Shown: positions 23,676 to 32,770 of the stretch, piece by piece | Layout of the letters: every line of letters begins with the position of its first letter | Numbering within the stretch: the stretch's first letter is position 1 | Assembly (NCBI GenBank): GCA_019155205.2 | Contig: JAHNZQ020000092.1 | Coordinates: forward strand, 1,319,692 to 1,365,344 | Direction: 5' to 3' | DNA: 45,653 nt | Source of the DNA: Gracilaria vermiculophylla | Taxonomy: Eukaryota; Rhodophyta; Florideophyceae; Gracilariales; Gracilariaceae | The notes under the pieces: generated by a model | Databases searched by the model: none | Told to the model about the DNA's origin: nothing | The model's input: only the letters and a program-made list of their open reading frames with translations | Translations under genes and position numbers: made by a program

Positions 23676-26600
23676 ATGCCAAGCGCAAGCAATTTGGTGA
23701 TTCAAAGGGGGGCAATATTAGACCATGAGAGGCTCTGCACCGCAATTCAAAGTGCATCAACAAGCGATCTTGGTCTGCCTGCGGACGATGTTCAATTAGA
23801 GGTTATAGCAGAGCTGCGAGCATGCCGAACCCAAATTGCCAATCCTCTGGATCCCTCAATCGATCAGCTACCAAACCCAGAAGCAAGATCACGTTTATCA
23901 AATATTGGCGAAAGCAACGTTATTCTTCATGATGGTGAAGCGAGTACTCTTGTGAACCCATCTAAGCCGTCTATGCGACTCGGGGCGGACCTTGTAGCTG
24001 TAGCGATTGCGTTATCTGATGATCTTCAAATCAACGAACTGGATGCCGCTGTCCTGCTCTATGACGCACGTGTGAGGGCGTCACATCGTCCGGATCACGA
24101 CGTTGTCGCCGCTGCCAAAGAGCTCCATGCGGTCCGTCGACGTCAGCGAGTTCAATACTTGCAGGAAGTTATCCGTGCGGCTCTTCTCACGCCATCAAGT
24201 GCTTCACAGAACGAAGAAAGTTTTGTATCTCTCCTGATGAGAGAAAGAGATATTCTTGTTGTCGACCACCAAGTGTTCACAAACCTAGTGAATCGCCTAC
24301 TCGATGGATACCAAGCAAAGGAGACCAGCGGGGCATCAGCCCGGGATCCAAGAGGGCTCTACTACGGGGAGTATTTGCTTCTGGCTGAGGCAATCTTCCT
24401 GCTAGCATATACCGTGCAGCTTACAAGCGCCGAAGCTTTAGCTCTTCGGAAGTTGATGGACATTGCAGAGAAATTTCTCACAAATATAATAGAGAGGGAC
24501 CGCGGTTATTCGAAACAAGGACGAATTGGGTTTTCAGCTCCATCCGTGCACGATGCGAAAGAAAACTGGAACTCATCATCACCAGAACTTATTTCTCGGG
24601 AAGCGGTTGAAGCTGAAGGAGTTTGTAACCTTTTACTTTTAACCTGGATGAGTACTCTTGATCGATCAAGATATCACGACTTGTACGACCCAAGAACCGG
24701 ACAAAAAGGTGTAAACTGCCTTCTAAAGGACTTGCCATTTATCCCGAGAACTAGCGGAATGCCAGTCGTTGGCGAAGATGACCAAGAAGTAAGAAGCATG
24801 CCGAAGCGCATTGCTGCAGCTGAGCTTGTCGGAGCCGTTTTTCGACTTGCAGTCGCCGCGCCCGACGAAGAGGAAGCGGTTGGAACTTTTTTGCGAGTAA
24901 GCGCGTATGCGGGGGCTCTTTCGTTTATGTCACAGGATGTATCGTCTTGGATTGACAGACGGGGAGGTTCTCTATCTCCAGATATTGATCTTTACGCTGA
25001 CGTCTTGGAAGACTTATCCCTCGATATAGCAGAAGCCACTCACTTGGTCGGAGCTGTCATACAATTTTCTCAGAATGAAGTATATGCTGCAGCATCAGAA
25101 GCAGCATATGCCGCATTGGACGGAACTCCAGCCCAAGGTTTGAGTCAAGGATCAATGGAAAAACATCAATTTATGCCCTCACTGAGCTTCCGAAGACCGT
25201 CATCCATTAGAGGAAAGGATTCCACGCAGAATCCTGTAATGGTTTCGGACCAGGCAAGAAGGTCGTCCGCGGGCGCAAAGCCTCCGAGACAACCTTTCCT
25301 ATCCGCAACTGATCGCGCTTCCCCTCTGAAAGATCTTTTTGCCTTGTCTCCCGCTGCCAAACATGAAGAAAATGCCCATTCAGGAAGGCAAAGAGACAAG
25401 GAAGATCCCATCGCAAAATCCAACGTTACTACTTCGGAGAATCTGATCGCTTCTCTGGCCACTTTTGTGGCAAGATCTGTTGCTCTGGCTCCGTCAAAGC
25501 TTTCAGACGACTCAATTGGAGGAGGACTGCGATACTGGGTGGGAATTGGACAAGCGAACCTGGGTTTCATTCCCAGAATTGGAGATGCTGTTACTGACCT
25601 TTGGGACGCATCCATGAGGAATGCTTATGCAACAGGAGGTGTAGGAGCAGCATTTCGAGGGGCTCTTGAAAGCTTTTTGCTCCTTCTGAGAAATACGTCT
25701 CTCAAAAGCGGATCACCAACTCACGCTGCTGCGGCGTTACGCTACCTTTGCCAAGGCGGTCATCCAGTTGTTTCCTTAGAACGAACAGCGGATGCAATGT
25801 CGTACATACATGGCCAGATGATCCGTTCAACAACCGGAAATCCGAAAGAACTGGACAACGCTGAGTCAGATGCCTTGCGTGGCATTGTCGACATCGTTGC
25901 GAATGCAGCAGAAGCTGTGAGCTCCCAGGCAGGTGTTTTGCCAATTCTCGGAGATGCTGGAAAGGAGCTCCCCATGCGAATGGGTGCTCTTGTAACGATG
26001 GAAATTCCTGCAAATCTCAAAGGCACATTGTTATGTGCTTTAAGAGCAGTGGGAAATAAGAATGTAATCTCTTTGGTTCTGAAGACCTTCGCGAGGGATA
26101 AAGCTGCATTACTCCGCAGGTTTATGAGAAGTACGGAATCGCAGACAGGGTATTACGAAGTGACGTTGCGAGTCTTGGAAATGACAAATGATTCTCTCTC
26201 ATGGAATAAGGATGAAATACCAGAGACAACTGTGGAATCCATTACAACATGGTTTGTAATCGAAGAAGTTCTGATGTTTTGGAGTCGAAGAAAATACGCA
26301 GACGAATCCGAAAGATGGAAGCTCATCCACGGAGCCACCAATTTGATAATATCATCAGTTAAACGAGGTCCCTCATCGAAGTCTTCGAGGCTTTTGGCAA
26401 GACTGCTAACACCTGCTCCGGGGACTGGGGCTGCCTCATATGCACTGAAGGCTCTCTTTTACGCATCGGGACTTATGAGAGCAAACGACGAGGTTGGTGG
26501 TTCCGCTTATGATGAGTTTTTAGCTCCCGCTTTTCGACGTTATCACAAGACTTCCGGAAGAGCTTGTCTAAATTATGCCGCAGAGTTGGGAATGGGTGAT

Positions 26601-29600
26601 TCATTCAGGGAGATGCAAAAAGCGGTGCGAAGCGCTTCTGTTCTTAACAGAATGCTGCTCTCGGTTCCGCCAGGTAGGCTAACGGTACCTGGTATTGTTG
26701 TAGCCCCGGCATCAGCCCTTATTCTTGGTGAGACTAAAGCACTAATCTCGGCGTCCACCCTAGTTTTTCTTTCAAACGGATTTGAACCTCTGATTTCTAA
26801 AGCTGGCTACAGCCCTACTGTCTGTAGTTCCGTTCTTGCAATGTTGGCCAGAGCAGCCCAGGAATCTCATCAGATTGGCATCGCACTGACAAGAGATGTG
26901 TCGGATACGAAAGGAAGTGCTTCACAGTTTCGGTCCTCATTAGCCGATTTAATAGCTCAAGCTAGCAGTGAAGTGGTGGATGCTAATGAAAGCCAGAAAT
27001 CCGAATTCGAGCAAATACCTCCGATCATGCATTCAGCCCTTCGAGTTGTGGAAGCTACATTAGGTGTCGACGGTGGTGGGGCTCCGGGCCTGTTTCTACT
27101 AGGGCTAGAAGTGGACAGTGCTTACCATTTTAAATGTACTCAATATGGTGTGTTGGGAGCTTTGCTTGAGTTAATTGCTGGCTCTATGGATAGAAGAAAC
27201 AGACTCGATTCAAAATCAAGAGCCACTGCTGCCACATTTCTCGAGAGATTGTCGGCCAACACTACGAAATACACGTCTCTTGCTGTCTTGGAACATATCC
27301 GTAACATAGGGGACGGGAATCCCGGTGTACGAGGTTCTGGATTCGGGGACGAGATGTTATATCGCATACTGGAGTCTTACGCTAATCCTGAAGCTCGAAA
27401 ATATGAAGATGTAGACTGGACTGCATTGAGCGAGTTAATGTCCAGCTGCATGAGACTAAGTGCCCTTCAAGCACGTCTCTTTCCGCGGTATGAAATAGAG
27501 AAAATGGCGAATCATATGAGAAACTCGAGTGCACTTGTTTCAGAAGGCTCTTTAGCAAGTGGCCCGTCACTGGAATCTGGGTCGTGTTTTCCATCCCCTC
27601 TTGAGTTGCTCCGCGCTCTCGCAGCCATAGCATCTTCTGGGGAGCTTCAAGGTGCATCTGATGGACTGAAAGCCTGGTATCTTCTTCTTGGAACAAGAGT
27701 ATTATCTCACGAAATACACTCAGCGTATTCATCTGTGCCTTTACTTCTGGAAGTAGCATCTGTCTTACTTGATGCGATTGCAAGCACTGATTCTAATCGA
27801 GGCATATCAAAGCTCGTAAGGAATGATGGCGGAGAGGTTGCTGCAGCCGCGGTGTTGTTGTGTGTGAAGCGCCTGCGCGATTGCGCGAATTCAGGCTCAC
27901 AAGAAACCCCGCACTTGATTGGTGATGTGCAATACGGGTCTCTGCTGAACGGTATAGTTCGCGCGATATCCGGTACTGTTGGTGTCGGTGCGAATGCCGT
28001 GAGAGCTAGAACTGCGCTGTATGGTGCATTTGTCATATGCGGACCACTTGCTCAGAAAACTGGATCGGAGGACGTCTTGGCTAGTTCACTCGGGGGACGA
28101 TTTGGCCATCAGCATGTGAGCGGAACTGAGGGCATAATTTCCGCTGCTTGCAAAGATGCTGTCTCGGCGCCCACCCCGGCTTCGCGCTGCGCTGCTATCA
28201 CTGTTGTATCCGTCACAACAACACTCGACCCCGTTCGTGCAATTCCAGCGCTCGGCACTCAGAACCGTTTAAGCCGAGTTATTCAGTACACTCTTTTGAA
28301 TGCAGATGTTCAGAGGTCGATGTTGCATGCGTACTCAGGTCCACTGATGCCAGATTTTCATAGGCGCAATGAAGACAACGCTGCCGTCGCTTCAATAGAT
28401 TCAGCTTTATCTCTGATTCATTCTGTTGCAGCTTCTGGGAATGGTGCTGGATTGATCGTTGATTCTGGTTGTATGGAAGCTATCGGGTCAATGTTGGGGA
28501 TGATTACAGGTCGAGATGGACAAAGTTTTCGAGCTTTGGGTAACGATTTTGATGAATTGGACTTCCCAATGCCCGAGGAGAATGTACAGACGTCTGACAT
28601 GAATTCGCAAATGCGAGACCAAAACATCGATGAAATGGCTGTTATTCCATCGGACAAAGTTCTTATTGAGAAGCCGCGGTACTATCCAAGATCTATTATT
28701 TCCTTACTTGTGACGGTCACTCAAGCAGTTACTGCGGTCGTGTGTTGCGGGGCACCGACCATCTTCGAGGGAACTGTATCGGTTATGGGTGAAGGCCTCA
28801 ACGCGTACCTTGAACTCCTTAAAACAATTCGTGTTGCAACGAAGGATCAATTGCAGATCATAAGTTGCCTAGGAATGATACTCTCGCGAGTCCCTGACCA
28901 CGTTATTCAAACCGCTACTGCTGGGAGTCTGCTCCGTTTTGCATTGGCATCGGCACTGCCTGCGATTATTCCGCCTTCTTCGAAATCATTTCGTCCTGGT
29001 GGATCATCGTCTCCTCTGAGCGTCGGTGTTGGCCTTTTGAAGCCAGTCAGTGCGAAGGAAGCTCGACGCCTTAGGGTCATGCACCCAGAGGGTGGCTCAC
29101 TATACGAAAGAGATTTGATTGTCATCCGAGCGCTTTGTATGAAGAATGTTCTTGCGGCCCTCAGAGATCCAACTCACGTATTGCAACTCTTTTCTCCTGA
29201 ACTAACGGACTCTTCTACTCGAGGATTTGCAAAAGGTATGCAAAGGGATTCTTTAGGGCTTCAGAGTATGGGGAGTTTATCAGATATCTTTCGCATTTGC
29301 AGAACAATGTTGCAGGAGTTTCAGCGATCTATTGCAGAAGGCTCGCTCATAGAGATGAACATAAGTGGAGGTTCTGGATCATTGCTATCGTCAAAGAAGC
29401 TTCAGGAAATTACTGCTTTCTGTCGAGAGCAGTATAAAGTAGAGGCGGAAACCACGAAGCTTCTCGTTATCCAGGAATGCTTAAGAAAGACTGTTCATCA
29501 TATCAATGAACACTCTGACGCTTGCATCAGAGCCTTCGAAAGTTGCTTATTAATCCTTCGAGAGTATGTAAGGTGTGCTCAAGACACGGTGCGGGGCAGA

Positions 29601-29837
29601 GGATCTATGGGAGAAATCAATGTTCAACATCGACCTATTGATGAGGAAACGAGCATATCTAACAGTGCAATGAAGTTCACCGATGCCCAGCGTCTCTTAG
29701 AAGACGCGAAAGGTGGGTTGGTGCCACTCTGCAAGGAGATTGAAAATCTTAGAGACAACGCTTGGTTTGGACGGGACTCTAGTTTTGCCAAGCAAGTATG
29801 TCGCCAGATAAGAACTGCATGTTCCGATCACGGATAA
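23676..29837 (+). CDS. NUP205: nuclear pore inner-ring nucleoporin NUP205/Nup192-like
   Basis: Large alpha-solenoid scaffold nucleoporin of the inner ring of the nuclear pore complex, partner of Nup93/Nic96-type proteins. From ATG 23676 it is 2053 aa; ATG 23619 in the same frame would add 19 residues. The family's N-terminal signature is visible at about residues 100-175: VAIALSDDLQINELDAAVLLYDA followed by a helical RRRQRVQYLQEVIRAALL, as in plant and animal NUP205. Length and the almost entirely helical, Leu/Ala-rich composition agree. A disordered Ser/Pro/Arg insert occupies about residues 493-590. There are no FG repeats, as expected for a scaffold protein. It is a single 6.2-kb exon. Assignment rests on the N-terminal region, size and fold; the middle and C-terminus are too divergent to align by eye. 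Confidence 0.82.
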   Translation: MPSASNLVIQRGAILDHERLCTAIQSASTSDLGLPADDVQLEVIAELRACRTQIANPLDPSIDQLPNPEARSRLSNIGESNVILHDGEASTLVNPSKPSMRLGADLVAVAIALSDDLQINELDAAVLLYDARVRASHRPDHDVVAAAKELHAVRRRQRVQYLQEVIRAALLTPSSASQNEESFVSLLMRERDILVVDHQVFTNLVNRLLDGYQAKETSGASARDPRGLYYGEYLLLAEAIFLLAYTVQLTSAEALALRKLMDIAEKFLTNIIERDRGYSKQGRIGFSAPSVHDAKENWNSSSPELISREAVEAEGVCNLLLLTWMSTLDRSRYHDLYDPRTGQKGVNCLLKDLPFIPRTSGMPVVGEDDQEVRSMPKRIAAAELVGAVFRLAVAAPDEEEAVGTFLRVSAYAGALSFMSQDVSSWIDRRGGSLSPDIDLYADVLEDLSLDIAEATHLVGAVIQFSQNEVYAAASEAAYAALDGTPAQGLSQGSMEKHQFMPSLSFRRPSSIRGKDSTQNPVMVSDQARRSSAGAKPPRQPFLSATDRASPLKDLFALSPAAKHEENAHSGRQRDKEDPIAKSNVTTSENLIASLATFVARSVALAPSKLSDDSIGGGLRYWVGIGQANLGFIPRIGDAVTDLWDASMRNAYATGGVGAAFRGALESFLLLLRNTSLKSGSPTHAAAALRYLCQGGHPVVSLERTADAMSYIHGQMIRSTTGNPKELDNAESDALRGIVDIVANAAEAVSSQAGVLPILGDAGKELPMRMGALVTMEIPANLKGTLLCALRAVGNKNVISLVLKTFARDKAALLRRFMRSTESQTGYYEVTLRVLEMTNDSLSWNKDEIPETTVESITTWFVIEEVLMFWSRRKYADESERWKLIHGATNLIISSVKRGPSSKSSRLLARLLTPAPGTGAASYALKALFYASGLMRANDEVGGSAYDEFLAPAFRRYHKTSGRACLNYAAELGMGDSFREMQKAVRSASVLNRMLLSVPPGRLTVPGIVVAPASALILGETKALISASTLVFLSNGFEPLISKAGYSPTVCSSVLAMLARAAQESHQIGIALTRDVSDTKGSASQFRSSLADLIAQASSEVVDANESQKSEFEQIPPIMHSALRVVEATLGVDGGGAPGLFLLGLEVDSAYHFKCTQYGVLGALLELIAGSMDRRNRLDSKSRATAATFLERLSANTTKYTSLAVLEHIRNIGDGNPGVRGSGFGDEMLYRILESYANPEARKYEDVDWTALSELMSSCMRLSALQARLFPRYEIEKMANHMRNSSALVSEGSLASGPSLESGSCFPSPLELLRALAAIASSGELQGASDGLKAWYLLLGTRVLSHEIHSAYSSVPLLLEVASVLLDAIASTDSNRGISKLVRNDGGEVAAAAVLLCVKRLRDCANSGSQETPHLIGDVQYGSLLNGIVRAISGTVGVGANAVRARTALYGAFVICGPLAQKTGSEDVLASSLGGRFGHQHVSGTEGIISAACKDAVSAPTPASRCAAITVVSVTTTLDPVRAIPALGTQNRLSRVIQYTLLNADVQRSMLHAYSGPLMPDFHRRNEDNAAVASIDSALSLIHSVAASGNGAGLIVDSGCMEAIGSMLGMITGRDGQSFRALGNDFDELDFPMPEENVQTSDMNSQMRDQNIDEMAVIPSDKVLIEKPRYYPRSIISLLVTVTQAVTAVVCCGAPTIFEGTVSVMGEGLNAYLELLKTIRVATKDQLQIISCLGMILSRVPDHVIQTATAGSLLRFALASALPAIIPPSSKSFRPGGSSSPLSVGVGLLKPVSAKEARRLRVMHPEGGSLYERDLIVIRALCMKNVLAALRDPTHVLQLFSPELTDSSTRGFAKGMQRDSLGLQSMGSLSDIFRICRTMLQEFQRSIAEGSLIEMNISGGSGSLLSSKKLQEITAFCREQYKVEAETTKLLVIQECLRKTVHHINEHSDACIRAFESCLLILREYVRCAQDTVRGRGSMGEINVQHRPIDEETSISNSAMKFTDAQRLLEDAKGGLVPLCKEIENLRDNAWFGRDSSFAKQVCRQIRTACSDHG

Positions 29838-30455
29838 TAAATAAGCATTCCATGAAAGCTGACCTTTTCATTTTGAAAACGCTTCTGTTTGAAAATGTTC
29901 GAATTGATCCCGAAATTCTCCATCCATACTAAGAACAGAACGAGGCTTCAAAGGTTTCGGATGCTGTCCGTATTCTAGCAATTGTCCTCTTTCTGGATAT
30001 GGCACAGAATCACGTTTAATGGCTGATATCCCTCCATTCACGCCTAATCTTCTTGATTACATTCTTTGTCCCATCTTTTTCACGCTGATATGTATGGCGG
30101 GCGAAACTGGAGACGCACAAAACGTACTCCAGCACACTGCATCTTCAGAGTGATGTGCAGCTGGGCTGGAAGTTTTGCTGGTGTCCATGGCGACGCTTTA
30201 ATTGTCCTCATGGAATTGTTCTGGCTCCAGATTTACCGAAGTCTAGATAAGATGCATCTTTTCTTCAGTCCCAAGTAAATATGATTCGCCACCCAGTAAT
30301 TTACTCAGTTTAAAACGCGTCGGAAGCTCATAAACTTTTAAGCTAGCGAGACGAAGTTATGGATTTTTGACGTCGCCACCTGTTGTCTTTTTTGTTTACG
30401 CTTAAGTGTTTGATTAATTGTCTTTACATTCGTTACGTGCAGGGTTGTTTGTGTC

Positions 30456-30496
30456 CAAATAGATGTGATTGAAATACATTTCAATCACACAAATAG
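30456..30496. repeat. 26-bp palindrome flanked by 7-bp direct repeats
   Basis: TGTGATTGAAAT (30464-30475), AC, ATTTCAATCACA (30478-30489) is a perfect inverted repeat. Identical CAAATAG heptamers lie immediately outside at 30456-30462 and 30490-30496. The layout is that of terminal inverted repeats inside a target-site duplication, as would remain after deletion of a small DNA element. Confidence 0.8.
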
Positions 30497-30535
30497 TTAT
30501 AGCGCATTTTGTTCATCATGTGCCTGCCATACATA

Positions 30536-30590
30536 GTTATGAGTGCTTTACGTTAAATACTCGTAACGCATGGGGGCTTGTCAAGCCCCC
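30536..30590 (+). ncRNA. two adjacent stem-loops, candidate structured RNA
   Basis: Stem 1 pairs GTTATGAGT (30536-30544) with ACTCGTAAC (30559-30567): nine pairs, one being a U-G wobble that pairs only if the + strand is transcribed. Four bases later, GGGGGCTTG (30572-30580) pairs with CAAGCCCCC (30582-30590), a very stable hairpin (realistic loop TGTCA). A third stem, ACGGCCT/AGGCCGT, lies at 30685-30710. No known RNA family is recognised; transcription is not shown. Confidence 0.3.
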
Positions 30591-31078
30591 AATAACCTTC
30601 TTCTTCTTCTATAATATGATCTGCGTGCTAAACTACGGCATGGCAGGAGTTCTATCTTTTTCAAAAATGGTATCTGCTTTGGAGACGGCCTAAAAAAACT
30701 TGAAGGCCGTTGCTTCATTATGTCTATCAGTGACATATCCGTCCTCGCGTTCAGTTGCAACAATTCTTTCCTCCGGGTGGAGCTAGTAAGCAACCATCGA
30801 AGAAGTACGTAATCTAAATCTTTCTTTGCTTGAGTCCTGCATCAGCAGCGATATATTCTAGCATCAATGTGTGTACTTACATGGTGCAGAGATGGAATAT
30901 GCTTTTCGAGAACTGTGCATGTAAAACACCCCAACATCCTAAAATGATTTCTAAACCAAATGCGCCCGCTGGTTACGAAACTGCATCCGCGTTATGCTCA
31001 CTTTGCACATAAAGAAATAACAACCTGTGTCCAATGTATCACACATGTTTCTCTTAGACTCGTTGAGTTGCGAGTAGA

Positions 31079-31131
31079 TACACACACACGCACGCACACA
31101 CTCTGTCTTTCTATCTCTATCTCTCTCTGTT
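31079..31131. repeat. CA/CT microsatellite
   Basis: An imperfect run of ACACAC/GCACAC units passes into TCTAT and CTCT units. It is simple-sequence DNA in the convergent gap with no coding content. Confidence 0.85.
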
Positions 31132-31360
31132 GTGGGTACGAAAGTCTAATTCCTACTTAACGCAGAGCGTGTCTGTCCAACGAACCGCTCACTCGCCAGA
31201 AAGACCAGCTCTCTTTCGGGCCTAAGCAGATACATGTACATGTTTCCACCTGTGTCTTGTTGAATCATTATTGCACCGACAGCCAGGTAATCTGTTCAAA
31301 TTAATGATACCGCTCTGTTTGTCTTCACAAAAGAATTCACAAGCTTAAAGCAACGAGAGG

Positions 31361-31380
31361 TTTTTCTTGTTCAAGAAAAA
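31361..31380. repeat. 9-bp inverted repeat, 2-nt centre
   Basis: TTTTTCTTG (31361-31369), TT, CAAGAAAAA (31372-31380): perfect arms in the convergent gap. It resembles no terminator or known binding site that I can name. Confidence 0.85.
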
Positions 31381-31660
31381 TATGATTGCTTTGTCAAGAA
31401 GCTCCGTTTCATCGCGAAATAAAGCACGTACTCTGAGATTCCCGTAGCAGAACGACGTTTGTATAAACTTCAGATCAGAAAAGATAGAAATGAAATGATT
31501 TTGAATGGTTTGAACGAGTGATGGCCATCAGTTTGGCAGTGGGAAGCAAGCGTGATATCTGCGACGAAGTGTAATCACTTCCTTGCTGTTTAGGTGCAGA
31601 AGGTTCTATCTACCTTTATGGTTAAGACATCCTTCGTCCATTTGACATTTGTTCGTAGAA

Positions 31661-31698
31661 TTGACGTCAATGTAAGTAGTGTTGACGTTATAAGTAGT
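31661..31698 (+). promoter_or_regulatory. duplicated TTGACGT / AAGTAGT element
   Basis: TTGACGT at 31661-31667 is followed by AAGTAGT at 31674-31680, and the pair recurs at 31682-31688 and 31692-31698. The first copy extends to the 10-bp palindrome TTGACGTCAA, a CRE-like bZIP site. Function is inferred only from motif type. Confidence 0.4.
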
Positions 31699-32099
31699 TC
31701 TATCGACTTCTCAACAATTATTTGTGTCCAGACAAGCTCATTCTGCTGAACCGGACAACACAATTCTATATTCTAGATTTCTCAAAGACGGAGTACAAAA
31801 GTGGGTACACTCGATTAGCAGAGGCATCAAGCAACTGAAGCCCAGTTTATTCATCGTGCTGTCCATTTACATCTATTCGTTTCGCCATCCCATCCTTGAT
31901 TTGCATGGTATCTCTGCATTTCTGTGGTAACCGAAATGATTTTACTACTTACTATACCTATCATACGTGGTTGAAGACCATATAGTACTGTCTCGTCTTT
32001 TAAAACTGATACATCTTTGAATGTAAGATCTTTGAAGACTTTTTTTCTTTTGGCTTAATGTACTCTACAGGTGAAGTTTTGTTTATGAGAAATGTATAT

Positions 32100-32307
32100 G
32101 GTGACACGAACATAGGTGGAAGAATGAGAAAGTGCCATGTATATCGCAAGGATGCGTTGTTGGGGTTTGCTCGAAGAATAGGGCGACACTCAGTAAGCGC
32201 ACGGTGACTACCTACTAGAACCGCAGACAACGGTGACTTAGATACCTTACGTAAATAATTAGTCTGGGGTGACTTCGTCGTCGCTTGTCATTGAAACGCA
32301 GGGTGAC
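32100..32307 (+). repeat. cluster of five GGTGAC motifs, same strand
   Basis: GGTGAC starts at 32100, 32203, 32232, 32269 and 32302. The last four are spaced 29, 37 and 33 bp; three of the five are followed by T. A given hexamer is expected about once in 4 kb. No protein gene is present here. Confidence 0.6.
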
Positions 32308-32770
32308 AATTTTGATAGATGATTGTAAGAGGGGTGAAAAGGATAGAAATGAATATAAAGAAGCAACCTGTACCTGGAAAAGTAATAAAGAAGTTGATCC
32401 TTTTCTTTCTCAGTTTTGTTGAACTCCTAGGATCAATTACATACCAGAGAGGGGACAAGGCTGCTCTTAGCCCCAATATCCAGGAACATTTAAACATGCA
32501 CACAAACCAGCAACGACATAGTCGTGCTGATGCAGTCTCCTAATCTACTGCAGTGCTGGGTAAGAATTGGAATCGTTGGGTTCTTCTAACGACAGAAGCG
32601 TTCCTTTCTTCAAAAGCTCAAAACAAAATAAACTTGGACGACGCACATGGCTTTAGTTAAGATGTTAGTGCGTTAGTGCAAACATCAGTCCCCCATATTA
32701 AACCACGACTAATGACTTCCTACTCAAAACTACTACTCCAATCTCCATATTCAACATCAATCAAAAAAGC

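Larger units (their letters stand above)
29838..32770. other. 2.9-kb gap between convergent genes, no protein gene
   Basis: The flanking NUP205 (+) and alpha-solenoid (-) genes both end here, so no protein-gene promoter is required, yet the gap is far longer than the 61 bp between CCT1 and SDHAF4. It is AT-rich. It holds several perfect inverted repeats (30464-30489, 30572-30590, 30685-30710, 31361-31380), a CA/CT microsatellite, a TTGACGT double element and a GGTGAC cluster, listed separately. ORFs are all under 80 codons. An unannotated RNA gene or element remnants are plausible. Confidence 0.55.

Noticed and set aside
30363..30369. ATTTTTG resembling an snRNA Sm site
   Set aside because: No U1, U2, U4, U5 or U6 signature sequences are found around it.
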